Source: Schistocerca nitens
Taxonomy: Eukaryota; Arthropoda; Insecta; Orthoptera; Acrididae
Direction of reading: 5' to 3'
Assembly (NCBI RefSeq): GCF_023898315.1
Contig: NC_064614.1
Span: 382,229,348-382,293,347 of the forward strand
Length of the DNA stretch: 64,000 bases
Under the pieces are notes generated by a model that did not search any database, was not told the DNA's origin, and saw only the letters and a program-made list of their open reading frames with translations. The translations under genes and the position numbers were made by a program. Below are positions 23,494 through 34,481 of this stretch, piece after piece. Every line of letters starts with the position of its first letter. Position 1 is the stretch's first letter.

Positions 23494-23686
23494 TGGCCGG
23501 CCGGGGTGGCCGAGCGGTTCTAGGCGCTGCAGTCTGGAACCACGCGACCGCTACGGTCGCAGGTTCGAATCCTGCCTCGGGCATGGATGTGTGTAATGTC
23601 CTTAGGTTAGTTAGGTTTAAGTAGTCCTAAGTTCTAGGGGACTGATGACCTCAGAAGTTAAGTCCCATAGTGCTCAGAGCCATTTC
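23494..23686 (+). repeat. tRNA-derived SINE (main family)
   Basis: Starts GGCCGGCCGGGGTGGCCGAG, then GCAGGTTCGAATCCTGCCTC, and ends AGTGCTCAGAGCCATTT. Full-length; the target-site duplication is blurred (TTCTGT-rich on both sides). Confidence 0.85.
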
Positions 23687-23818
23687 TGTGTTCTGTGAAT
23701 GCTACACTCTTTTACTATGTTCAACTACTACAATCTCAGGAAAGCAGAATGGCACAGTGAAACGTTTGAGCGGCGTAACTCATATTCAGATTACTGGCGG
23801 ATCTGAGACTGGCTAAAA

Positions 23819-24290
23819 TCAGAGTGCTAGGGGATGGGAGTTGAAAACCATTGGTATGGTCATCACACACCAATAGTAGATTCCAGCAACGTGGTACAAG
23901 TCAACAACCGTACGAGCAAGATCGATACTGCAATATCTGCAGACTACAGCGATTAAATCCTGCAGTGGTATGTGCTCCTGTTGTGTAACACGTACAGCCC
24001 GCATAATATCTAATAGATCACATAGGGCTGGTCTGAGTGGCGAGCACCTGAAGACTGATGTAGAAAGGCCATATCGTTCCTTGAACTTAATTTTGTTTAT
24101 CCGCAGGATTCTGTAGGAGAAAGCGGTGTGTTCTAATAGGCCCACCACTGGCCGTTGTTGATCCACAGAGGAAGCTTTTCCAATAAATGCAGACGCTGCT
24201 GCAAACTGCTCTGGAGGACATGATCCATAAAATGGGGAAATGTTATGCAACGTGAAATGTCGTGCGAAAGCATCACACCCCGTGCTGACG
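23819..24290 (-). other. Unrecognised open frame of ~156 codons, ends in a SINE
   Basis: A minus-strand frame stays open from the SINE at 24303 to a stop at 23819. It contains SCPPEQFAAASAFIGKASS and LRPALCDLLDIMRAVRV. I recognise no domain. Its upstream end is replaced by SINE sequence, so it is not a complete gene. It could be a remnant of an uncharacterised transposon or chance. Confidence 0.3.
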
Positions 24291-24302
24291 TTCTGCACTT
24301 CA

Positions 24303-24467
24303 GTCCGGAACCGCGCGACTGTTACGGTCGCAGGTTCGAATCCTGCCTTGGGCATGGATGTGTGTGATGTCCTTAGGTTGGTTAGGTTTAAGTAGTTCTA
24401 AGTTCTAGGGGACTGATGACCACAGATGTTAAGTCCCTTAGTGCTCAGAGCCATTTGAACAATTTTT
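24303..24467 (+). repeat. 5'-truncated tRNA-derived SINE with perfect TSD
   Basis: Begins inside the head (CAGTCCGGAACCGCGCGACT), has the intact B box GCAGGTTCGAATCCTGCC and complete tail. A 12-bp TSD TTCTGCACTTCA lies at 24291-24302 and 24468-24479. Truncation at the 5' end with a TSD is typical of LINE-driven insertion. Confidence 0.85.
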
Positions 24468-24639
24468 TTCTGCACTTCACAGGCGGTGGAACAAAATATA
24501 TTCTTACAGACTGCTCACGTCTCGTGCACATTTTTCTGGAATAGTTATCATCTTTATTACTGTATCACAGTTCACGATGACGCTAGAACACATTTTAGTG
24601 TAGTTATTATTACCTCGCCTAATGGCGTCTCGCGGATGT

Positions 24640-25120
24640 CGAAGAAATAAGAGGCGATCAAAATGTTCCGATCGAAGGCCATACAGTCCAGAATCGGTAC
24701 GCCAGTCAGGCAAAATCGTCGTAAACATTGATGCAATCATTCCACCGACGCATCAGTTTGAAGATATCCGTTTGGTAAAACACGGTGCCCTGCTGCGTGA
24801 AGAGGTCCGTGACTACCTGCTGCACATCCTCGTCTGATAGAAGTCGTTAACCCTTCAAGGGCTTTTGTAAGGGATAGAAGGCGCGATAACCGCTTGGAGA
24901 GAGATGAAGACCGTGAGGCTGTGCGCGAGTGTCTCCCACTTGGCGTCAGTGTAATTTCTGCGTCGACATTTGGTGTATGGTGACGTGCATTATCATCAAG
25001 CAGCAACATCCTTGTCGCACACCACTCCACGACGGTGATTTCCGACAGACATGCTGCCACATACACATTTCTCATTCTTCGATTGATGTAACCCGTTGTA
25101 ACACGAGTATAATACACTTT
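24640..25120 (-). mobile_element. Tc1/mariner-type transposase relic
   Basis: Minus-strand frames encode MLLLDDNARHHTPNV, equivalent to the second catalytic Asp block, and further on FYQTDIFKLMRRWNDCINV, resembling the extreme C-terminus of mariner-type transposases. Frame changes and a missing last Asp/Glu block show decay. Assignment to a subfamily is not possible. Confidence 0.5.
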
Positions 25121-25139
25121 TCCACGAAGTTGGAAAAAA

Positions 25140-25318
25140 TGTCGATTATTTACGATCGATAGTGGCTAAACGGTTGCACCGATTTTAACTTAAAGTGGGT
25201 CATTCTACACGAAATTTTATGCTCTTTCATGTTGGTACCGGAAAAAAGTTCTGTAGGATGCATCGTTTTCAAATCATAGGCAAAAAACCGAAATAATTCA
25301 AAATATTTCATTGTTTTC

Positions 25319-25391
<73 letters not shown>

Positions 25392-26560
25392 ATCCATAGT
25401 AAAATCCTCGTCGTACATGTAAGTAAATACAAATAAAATGTATAGATGCTCCATTTGCAGGTAAAGTTTATCATAAGAAGAAACAGTCGCAAACTCATGT
25501 AACTCTTACTTGGGGTGCCCAACAACGATTAAAATTATTTCCAGCTTGTGCAACTTTTTTCAGAAAAAGTCTAATTTGCCTGGTCTGCTGGCCCAATGAA
25601 GGAAATCAGTCTCCTTGATTGTGCCGTTGACACATTTTCGTTTTTCAGAACTTTCATTAAATGTGAATAATTATGTCTTGTGTTTCTACTATAGTGAAAT
25701 GTAAAAACCAAGATTCAAGTTACGTTGAAAATAAAATAGTTTTTATTACAATATCCGAGGATTCTATTGCAAATTTTCTTTAGCTTGCCTATTGATAGAA
25801 CCTTCCCTTATATTTGTCACAGAGAAACTGTATGTTATAACAATCTTTTTTCCCCCGAGTATACATCTTTTCATTGTTTTGTGGCTAGTTGGTTAATAAT
25901 TAAAAACTAAAAGACTGTTTTAAATTCCAATTATTGCTAGAATTTTTTCTGTTACATAATGCAACGTCCAGCTCTAACACTTCTTTATGTGTGTGTAAAG
26001 CCCCACAGTGTTGCAAAGTGTTTCTTACATAATATCAAGCTGTAAAGCTCCACACAACAGGTTGGATAAATTAGTTTACAGCATAGATAAAAATGAAGGC
26101 ATATCACAACCAGTAAAATCATTTCTAATCATTTTTCAGTTTCAACATTTTGTTGATTCTTTTTTTGACATTTCATGGAGCTTTCATTAACAAATCTGTC
26201 ACAGTTGCAATGCCTAAGTCTGGTGACTAGTTTCGAACCAACTGGTTCGGTCTGAAGCCTGACCCACCGAGGCTGTACTGAAAGAACACAACCTTAATGA
26301 AGAACATCAAAATAGCAATATATGCTTTAAAAACAATTATAAATGACTGTCACACTCAGTATGCCTACTTACCAAGTTAGAATCAAACTCCAGTAAAGCA
26401 CTGTAGATCTCAAAACAAGTTTCAGAAGACTTCTTCAACAATGAAGGACTAAGGGTAACCACTTTGCCTTATGGTTGCGGTGATGAGTGTTCAGCTGGCA
26501 CATTAACAACTCTGAAAATATCACTAAGTTTTTTTTACACTGCCATTTCCGAAGCTACCT
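25140..26560. other. Intronic AT-rich stretch
   Basis: No gene recognised apart from the TA microsatellite at 25322-25389. Confidence 0.4.
25322..25389. repeat. (TA)n microsatellite, 68 bp
   Basis: Uninterrupted TA repeat of about 34 units. A perfect run suggests recent growth and likely length variation. Confidence 0.95.
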
Positions 26561-26570
26561 AACAAAAACA

Positions 26571-26690
26571 AGGCCTGGATGTCAAAGGTACAGAATGGAA
26601 TCATTCTGCGCAGCATAATGAGCGGTCTAATGTAGCCTACCCATTGAGCTTTTGTACCTCTTTGGATACAGACGATGTTATTGTACCCAT
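26571..26690. mobile_element. 3' fragment of the transposon family at 39935-41600
   Basis: GGCCTGGATGTCAAAGGTAC and the following AGAATGGAATCATTCTGCG and TTTTGTACCTCTTTGGATAC match the region after the transposase stop at 41470-41590. The Tc1 element at 26695 is inserted into this fragment. Confidence 0.6.
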
Positions 26691-26694
26691 TATA

Positions 26695-28280
26695 CACACA
26701 TCAAATGGTTAAAATGGCTCTAAGTACTATGGGACTTAACATATGAGGTTATCAGTCCCCTAGACTTAGAACTACTTAAACGTAACTAACCTAAGGACAG
26801 CACACACATTCACGCCCGAGGCAGGATTCGAACCTGCAACCGTAGCAGCAGGGCTGTTCCGGACTGAAGCGCCTAGAACCACTCGGACACAGCGGCCGGC
26901 TATACACACATCAAAAAATGTTTTGCATCATCTCGGTTCCGAGAGTTCCAGATCCTGTGCAGAAAATTGGAATAGAGATCAACATAAACATCATTTTCGG
27001 AATTTTTATTGATAATGAAAACCACACATTCCATGTTGTACCACCATACAGCGAGACCTTCAGAGGTGGTGGTCCAGATAGATGTACACACCGCTATCAC
27101 TAATACCCAGTAGCACATCCTTTTGCATTGATGCATGCCTGTATTCGTCGTGGCATACTATCCACAAGTTCATCAAGGCACTGTTGGTCCAGATTGTCCC
27201 ACTCCTCAACAGCGATTCGAGGTAGAGTCCTCAGAGTGATTGGGGGGTCACGTCGTCCATAAACATCCTTTTTCAGTCCATCCCAGGCATGTGTGGAGAA
27301 CATGTTGGCCACTCTAGTCGAAAGATGGCGTTATCCTGAAGGAATCCATTCACAAGTTGTGCACGATGAGGGCGCGAATTGTCGTCCATGAAGACGAATG
27401 CCTCGCTAATATGCTGCCGATATGGTTGCACTATAGGTAGGAGGATGACATCCACGTATCGTACAGCCGTTACGGCGCCTTCCATGACCACCAGCGACGT
27501 CCGTCGGTCCTACATAAAGCCACCCCTCTAAGGCGTTCAGCCTGACCGGGTTGCCTCCAAACACGTCTCCGACGATTGTCTGGTTGAAGGCATATGCTAC
27601 AATCATTTGTGAAGAGAACGTGATGCCAATCCTGAGTGGTTCATTCGGCAAGGTTTTTGGCCCACCCATACCGCGCTGCATGGTGCCGTGGTAGCAAAGA
27701 TGGACCTCGCCATGGACAATGGGAGTTGCGCATCATGCAGCCTATTGCGCACAGTTTGAGTCGTAACGCGACGTCCTGTGGCTGCACGAAAAGCATTATT
27801 CAACATGGTGGTGTTGCTGTCATGGTTCCTCCGTAAGTAGCCGTCATCCACTGCAGTAGTAGCCCTTGAGCGGCCTGAGCGAGGCATGTCATCGACAGTT
27901 CCTGTCTCTCTATATCTCCTCCATGTCCGAAAAACATCGCTTTGGTTCACTACAAGACGCCTGGACACTTCCCTTGTTGAGAGCCCTTCCTGGCACAAAG
28001 TAACAATGCGGACGCGATCGAACCGCGGTATTGACCGTCTAGGTATGATTGTACTACAGACAACTCGAGCCGTGTACCTCCTTCCTGGTAGAATAACTGG
28101 AACTGATCGGCAGTCGAACCCCCTCCGTCTAATAGGCGCTGCTCATGCATGGTTGTTTACATCTTTGGGCGGAATTAGTGACATCTCTGAACAGTCAAAG
28201 GGACTATGTTTGTGATAAAATATCCACAGTCCTCAGGAGTTCTGGGAACTGGGGTGATACAAACCTTTTTTGGTGTGTGT
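26695..28280 (-). mobile_element. Tc1-like transposon with SINE inserted in its terminal repeat
   Basis: TIRs: the inner left copy CACACATCAAAAAATGTTTTGC (26903 on; original start 26695) pairs with the right end, which reads on the opposite strand CACACACCAAAAAAGGTTTG, flanked by TA (28281-28282). Minus-strand transposase pieces in order: LSTREVSRRLVVNQSDVFRT (helix-turn-helix, ~27980), DMPRSGRSR, then VFMDDNSRPHRAQLV (second Asp block, ~27390), the SP-MPGM block and WDGLKKDVYGR. Stops and frameshifts break the frame. Removing the SINE and one TSD copy leaves about 1376 bp, a usual Tc1 length. Confidence 0.8.
26706..26900 (-). repeat. tRNA-derived SINE inside a Tc1 terminal repeat
   Basis: Main SINE family, minus strand. 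The 15-bp TSD TATACACACATCAAA (26691-26705 and 26901-26915) is the outer tip of the Tc1 element, so the SINE arrived after it. Confidence 0.9.
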
Positions 28281-28282
28281 AT

Positions 28283-28820
28283 TTTCCATTGGGTTTATTT
28301 GTGTCATGGACGAAATAAAGTGGTGTTAACACCTGTAGTTCATGTGTTAACGTTTAAATAAAGATAACAGTAACAGAACACAGGCCTATGTTGTCTCGAC
28401 CAACTGGATCTCTTGGCACTCTGCTGCATGAGAGGTGTAACGTCCCCTTAGAAAAATTATGAATTACTGTGCTGGTAAACTTCTACATTATTTGATACAA
28501 AGACAGCTGAGTAAAACTCAACGTACTGAAACAGTTTTCTCGTTACTTATTCTGATCATCACTAAACTGACACACAATACTTTTTAACGCAACGAAATCT
28601 GAATTTCAATAATCCCTACAAAGTAATGGCCCTGACTAACAAATACCTATACTTTTCATGAATCTTCGTTACTACTTCAATACAGAGAGCGCCAATACCG
28701 CCAGCTAAATAAAAGATTCTAACTTCTGAAGGCACTAACTACTGATAGGCATAGTTAGCAAGTGAAAGATTTTGATAGAGAACGAACAATGTATTTACCT
28801 TAATAATGTTCAAAAGTTAT
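28283..28820. other. Intronic, nothing recognised
   Basis: AT-rich; no repeat structure or domain seen. Confidence 0.35.
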
Positions 28821-28821
28821 C

Positions 28822-28823
<2 letters not shown>

Positions 28824-28901
<78 letters not shown>

Positions 28902-28913
28902 TGTTGTTGTTGT
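28824..28913. repeat. (TA)n, (TG)n, (TTG)n compound microsatellite
   Basis: TA run 28824-28890, TG 28891-28900, TTG 28901-28913. The TTG part is the minus-strand (CAA)n tail of the RTE element, and the TA run may derive from its target site. Confidence 0.85.
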
Positions 28914-31900
28914 GGTCTTCAGTCCTGAGACTGGTTTGATGCAGCTCTCCATGCTACTCTATCCTGTGCAAGCTTCTTCATCTCCCAGTACCTACTGCAA
29001 CCTACATCCTTCTGAATTTGCTTAGTGTATTCATCTCTTGGTCTCCCCCTACGATTTTTACCCTCCACGCTGCCCTCCAATACTAAATTGGTGATCCCTT
29101 GATGCCTCAGAACATGTCCTACCAACCGATCCCTTCTTCTGGTCAAGTTGTGCCACAAACTCCTCTTCTCCCCAATCCTATTCAGTACCTCCTCATTAGT
29201 TATGTGATCTACCCATCTAATCTTCAGCATTCTTCTGTAGCACCACATTTCGAAAGCTTCTATTCTCTTCTTGTCCAAACTATTTACCATCCATGTTTCA
29301 CTTCCATACATGGCTACACTCCATACAAATACTTTCAGAAGTGACTTCCTGACACTTAAATCTATACTCGATGTTAACAAATTTCTCTTCTTCAGAAACG
29401 CTTTCCTTGCCATTGCCAGTCTACATTTTATATCCTCTCTACTTCGACCATCATCAGTTATTTTGCTCCCCAAATAGCAAAACACCTTTACTATTTTAAG
29501 TGTCTCATTTCCTAATCTAATACCCTCAACATCACCCGACTTAATTCGACTACATTCCATTATCCTCGTTTTGCTTTTGTTGATGTTCATCTTATATCCT
29601 CCCTTCAAGACACCATCCATTCCGTTCAACTGTTCTTCCAAGTCCTATGCTGTCTCTGACAGAATTACAATGTCATCGGGGAACCTCAAAGTTTTTATTT
29701 CTTCTCCATGGATTTTAATACCTACTCCGAATTTTTCTTTTGTTTCCTTTACTGCTTGCTCAATATAGAGATTGAATAACATCGGGGAGAGGCTACAACC
29801 CTGTCTTACTCCCTTCCCAACCACTGCTTCCCTTTCATGTCCCTCGACTCTTATAACTGCCGTCTGGTTTCTGTACAAATTGTTCATAGCCTTTCGCTCC
29901 CTGTATTTTACCCCTGCCACCTTCAGAATTTGAAAGAGAGTATTCCAGTCAACATTGTCAAAAGCTTTCTCTAAGTCTACAAATGCTAGAAACGTAGGTT
30001 TGCCTTTCCTTAATCTTTCTTCTAAGATAAGTCGTAAGGTCAGTATTGCCGCACGTGTTCCAGTATTTCTACGGAATCCAAACTGATCTTCCCCGAGGTC
30101 GGCTTCTACTAGTTTTTCCATTCGTCTGTAAAGAATTTGTGTTAGTATTTTGCAGCTGTGGCTTATTAACCTGATTGTTCGGTAATTCTCACATCTGTAA
30201 ACACCTGCTTTCTTTGGGATTGGAATTATTATATTCTTCTTGAAGTCTGAGGGTATTTCGCCTGTTTCATACATCTTGCTCACCAGATGGTAGAGTTTTG
30301 TCATGACTGGCTCTCCCAGTGGAATGTTGTCTACTCCGGGGGCCTTGTTTCGACTCAGGTCTTTCAGTGCTCTGTCAAACTCTTCACACAGTATCATATC
30401 TCCCATTTCATCTTCATCTACATCCTCTTCCATTTCCATAATATTGTTCTCAAGTACATCGCCCTTGTATAGACCCTCTATATACTCCTTCCACCTTTCT
30501 GCTTTCCCTTCTTTGCTTAGAACTGGGTTTCCATCTGAGCTCTTGATGTTCATACAAGTGGTTCTCTTATCTCCAAAGGTCTCTTTAATTTTCCCGTAGG
30601 CAGTATCTATCTTACCCCTAGTGAGATAAGCCTCTACATCCTTACATTTGTCCTCTAGCCATCCCTGCTTATTCATTTTGCACTTCCTGTCGATCTCTTT
30701 TTTGAGACGTTTGTATTCCTTTTTGCCTGCTTCATTTACTGCATTTTTATATTTTCTCCTTTCATCAGTTAAATTCAATATTTCTTCTGTTACCCAAGGA
30801 TTTCTACTAGCCCTCGTCTTTTTACCTACTTGATCCTCTGCTGCCTTCACTATTTCATCCCTCAAAGCTACCCATTCTTCTTCTACTGTATTTCTGTCCC
30901 CCATTCCTGTCAATTGTTCCCTTATGCTCTCCCTGAAACTCTCTACAACCTCTGGTTCTTTCAGTTTATCCAGGTCCCATCTCCTTAAATTCCCACCTTT
31001 TTGCAGTTTCTTCAGTTTTAATCTACAGGTCATAACCAATAGATTGTGGTCAGAGTCCACATCTGCCCCTGGAAATGTCTTACAATTTAAAACTTGGTTC
31101 CTAAATCTCTGTCCTACCATTATATAATCTATCTGATACCTTTTAGTATCTCCAGGGTTCTTCCATGTATACAACCTTCTATCATGATTCTTAAACCAAG
31201 TGTTAGCTATGATTAAGTTGTGCTCTGTGCAAAATTCTACAAGGCGGCTTCCTCTTTCATTTCTTAGCCCCAATCCATATTCACCTACTACGTTTCCTTC
31301 TCTCCCTTTTCCTACACTCGAATTCCAGTCACCCATGACTATTAAATTTTCGTCGCCCTTCACTATCTGAATAATTTCTTTTATTTCATCATACATTTCT
31401 TCAATTTCTTCGTCATCTGCAGAGCTAGTTGGCATATAAACTTGTACTACTGTAGTAGGTGTGGGCTTCGTATCTGTCTTGGCCACAATAATGCGTTCAC
31501 TATGCTGTTTGTAGTAGCTTACCCGCATTCCTATTTTCCTATTCATTATTAAACCTACTCCTGCATTACCCCTATTTGACTTTGTGTTTATAATCCTGTA
31601 GTCACCTGACCAGAAGTCTTGTTCCTCCTGCCACCGAACTTCACTAATTCCCACTATATCTAACTTTAACCTATCCATTTCCCTTTTCAAATTTTCTAAC
31701 CTACCTGCCCGATTAAGGGACCTGACATTCCACGCTCCGATGCGCAGAACGCCAGTTTTCTTTCTCCTGATAACGACATCCTCTTGAGTATTCCCCGCCC
31801 GGAGATCCGAATGGGGGACTATTTTACCTCCGGAATATTTTACCCAAGAGGACGCCATCATCATTTAATCATACAGTAAAGCTGCATGCCCTCGGGAAAA

Positions 31901-32170
31901 ATTACGGCCGTAGTTTCCCCTTGCTTTCAGCCGTTCGCAGTACCAGCACAGCAAGGCCGTTTTGGTTATTGTTACAAGGCCAGATCAGTCAATCATCCAG
32001 ACTGTTGCCCTTGCAACTACTGAAAAGGCTGCTGCCCCTCTTCAGGAACCACACGTTTGTCTGGCCTCTCAACAGATACCCCTCCGTTGTGGTTGTACCT
32101 ACGGTACGGCTATCTGTATCGCTGAGGCACGCAAGCCTCCCCACCAACGGCAAGGTCCATGGTTCATGGG
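28905..32170 (-). mobile_element. Full-length RTE-type LINE with one nonsense stop
   Basis: A 3.3-kb minus-strand element with (CAA)n tail, 5' leader of ~300 bp (32170-31865) and one long frame. TA-rich sequence on both sides (AGATATATATATA at the tail end, CGATATATATATATC at 32171-32185) may be the target-site duplication. Compare the truncated copy at 48299-49411. Confidence 0.85.
28919..31864 (-). pseudogene. RTE endonuclease-reverse transcriptase, single TAG
   Basis: One frame of about 981 codons starting MMMASSWVKY, interrupted only by a TAG at 29647-29645. The endonuclease (first ~230 residues) shows GAWNVRSLNRAGR, SEVRWQEEQDFW, MGDWNSSVG and the terminal SDHNLLV. The RT follows: IIIPIPKKAG, QFGFRRNTGTRAA, FVDLEKAFDNVDW, GVRQGCSLSP and FPDDIVILS, where the first residue of the usual [F/Y]ADD box is followed by Pro instead of Ala. 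The C-terminal part after the stop has SMYGSETW-like AMYGSETWMVNS and a basic GKNRRGRPRDE. In the family it nicks DNA and copies the element RNA at the break. The TAG plus the Ala-to-Pro change in the catalytic box predict an inactive enzyme. Confidence 0.88.
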
Positions 32171-32171
32171 C

Positions 32172-33239
32172 GATATATATATATCAATTCATGACCTCCA
32201 TCTTTACAAATTTCCTTTTTCTGATGAACACACGTCCAAATCGTTCGCTCAAAACTCTGGCATCTCTCTCTCCACATCCACTACTGTTGGCCGCTCACCT
32301 CCAACTGCCCAACACTACACAAGCGAATATTCCAACAATGAGTCCAAGCAGGCACAGACTGCACACAGCACAGTCAGTGATTTTCATACAGAGCGCTACG
32401 TGGCGTTACCAACATAAAAACCTAAACAGCCTGCTTACAGGGGTAGTACAGGCTGGAGACGGAGAGGGGAGCAGGAGGGTAGAGAATGATGGGGAGACTG
32501 ACAGCTGAAGGGGACAAGCAGTAGGGAGCTGGAACAGGAGCAGTGAGCTAGCCTTGGCGTGGGTATATGGGAGTAGTGTGTGGCATACAGTGAATCATAG
32601 AGGGAGCGAGGGGTGTGATAGAGGAAGACTGCAGAGAGAAAAGTGTTTAACATAAAATGTGGACGTAGCTATGGGACGAATTCCGGTCGGATTTGGTGCT
32701 ACCAGGGCTGCAAGTATTGGGAGGCGTGATGTGAAGCAATTCCCATCTGTGTAGTTGGGAGAAGCTGATATTTGGGAGTAGTATCCAGATATCATGGCAT
32801 GGGAATCAGCTATCGATCTCGAGCATGTTGTGCCCATCAGTACTGTATAATCAATTTTGCGCTCTGTCGCAGTTCTCCGGTGGCCATTCATTCAAGTCGA
32901 AATTTGACTGGTGATCATGCTCACATAATAGGATATGCAGCAGATTTGGTATGTGACATGACTTCTTTAATACGTGACCTTGCCTATGGTAGGTTTCACT
33001 TCTGACAGCACTAGAATGGTATATTGGGTGGTGGGCAGATTATCACATACGAAGACGTGGGAAGGATGTTGGTACTTTGAGGGTAGACTGAAAGTTAGTC
33101 GAAGCCCTGGAACAGGGTACGGTTAAATTGTTCCAGTTTGGGTTATATTGGGTAATGAGAAGGGGAAGACGTAGCACTACCATGGTGCTGAGTCATAGGA
33201 GTTGTTGGAGAATTAAGGGCATGTGTTTATATGGTACAG
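32172..33239. other. Intronic, repeat-like but unclassified
   Basis: Contains a purine-rich part (32450-32660). Overlapping short ORFs show no domain. May be a degraded transposon. Confidence 0.3.
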
Positions 33240-33385
33240 GAGACTACAGAGATCCTTTGGGAACTCAAATGCGAATCCGTGGATGGATGGCGACGTTCTT
33301 TTCGAGGAAAATTTAGAGAATCAGCGTTTGAAGCTGATTACAGGACGATTTAACTGTCACCAACGTACATTTCGCGTAAGGACAA

Positions 33386-33631
33386 ATCTGCAGCTCGTGG
33401 TCTAGTGGCTGTCTCTGGATTACAGGGTCCTGGATTCGATTGGGGATTTTCTCTGCCCGGGGACTGGGTGTTTGTGTTGTCCTCATCATTTCACCATAAT
33501 CATCATTCATGACAGTGGCTACGTTGGACTGTGAAAAAATTAGAGTGTAAAAAAATTGGGACTTTGTGCGGGCGCTGATGGCCGCTCAGTTGAGCGCCCT
33601 ACAAACCAAACAGCATCATCGTCATCATCAT
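33386..33631 (+). repeat. tRNA-derived SINE, 'CTGGGTGTT' body
   Basis: Head GCAGCTCGTGGTCTAGTGGC, B-box region TCCTGGATTCGATTGGGG, body TTCTCTGCCCGGGGACTGGG, and (CAT)n tail. 13-bp TSD with one mismatch: CGCGTAAGGACAA (33373-33385) and CGCGTAAGTACAA (33632-33644). Confidence 0.8.
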
Positions 33632-33741
33632 CGCGTAAGTACAACGAAAATAAGGTAAGAAAAATTGGGGTTCATATGGAGACATATAGATAGTCGTTTT
33701 TCCGTTGCTGTATTTGCGAGTGGAACTAGAAACGAAATGTA

Positions 33742-34312
33742 ATTGCATTTTTCTGGAGACGCACTGAGTCTCAACATTATCTCCAGTAGGGGTAGAAGCT
33801 GAAGTAATGAATTAACATTTGTGCAAAGCTCAGGACTTGAACATGGATCTCCTGATTACTAGGCAATTTGCTATCCACTAAAAAACCGTTGCATTGTGGC
33901 TAATACTGTTACATACAATACTCTATCCCAGTGCCCTCTCTAACACCTCAGCCCATCTTGATCTCCACTTCTTTAGTCATCAGTATTGTCGATAAAATTG
34001 AGACTCAGTACGTGTCCAGGAAAATGTAATTACACCTTATCAATAGATGTACGGGCAAGGTTTCGTCGTTATGTTCCAATTTGGCGTGCTATATGAATAT
34101 CGTCGAGCCGTGGCAGCTCTGAGGATTTAAGAAGGGGAAACCGAGATGGTCTGAGGTGTGTTAAGGGAGGCACTGGACTAGGGTATTCCATGCAGCTTTG
34201 TTAGCCAGCACACCAGAGTGGTATAGTGAACAGCATATCTGATTTGTAAGTAGGAGAGCACAGTTCACGTTCCGACCTTTGCACAAAGTTTAATTCATTA
34301 CTTCAGCTTTTG
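33742..34312. repeat. Two tRNA-derived SINEs in inverted orientation
   Basis: The left copy (minus) and right copy (plus) share AGCTGAAGTAATGAATTAA at the outer ends and GACTCAGTACGTGTCCAGGA-like sequence further in. Each has a tRNA-like head (left: GGATAGCAAATTGCC and TTCAAGTCCTGAGC on the minus strand; right: GTGGTATAGTGAACAGC). Together they can pair over about 80 bases at the ends. Confidence 0.6.
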
Positions 34313-34481
34313 TTCTTACCGAAGGAAAGGAAATCACTATTTGTGGTACATGGTACCCTTCGCTACACACTGCATGGTGGCTTGCCAAGTATGTGTGTGG
34401 CTGTAGACGTAGATGCTGTCGATGTAGCACTCGCTGCCACACCTAGAGCTTCCTCTGACACGCCTCCTGATGTGAGTCCAG

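Larger units (their letters stand above)
33240..34425 (+). mobile_element. LINE 3' end in three pieces, interrupted by two insertions
   Basis: Pieces 33240-33385, 33632-33741 and 34313-34425 together align with the LINE 3' end at 8480-8784 (for example TTTAGAGAATCAGCGTTTGA, CATATAGATAGTCGTTTTTC, TGTGGTACATGGTACCCTT, and the degenerate GTAGACGTAGATG tail). A SINE splits the first gap and an inverted SINE pair the second. It lies about 60 bp before the channel exon at 34482. Confidence 0.65.

Noticed and set aside
23494-23686. Functional tRNA gene, because of good A and B boxes
   Set aside because: The sequence continues into a SINE tail present in eight copies, several with target-site duplications, and no proper cloverleaf is kept.
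31921-32508. 195-codon + strand ORF near the RTE 5' end
   Set aside because: It is antisense to the RTE leader and runs into unrelated repeat; no domain.
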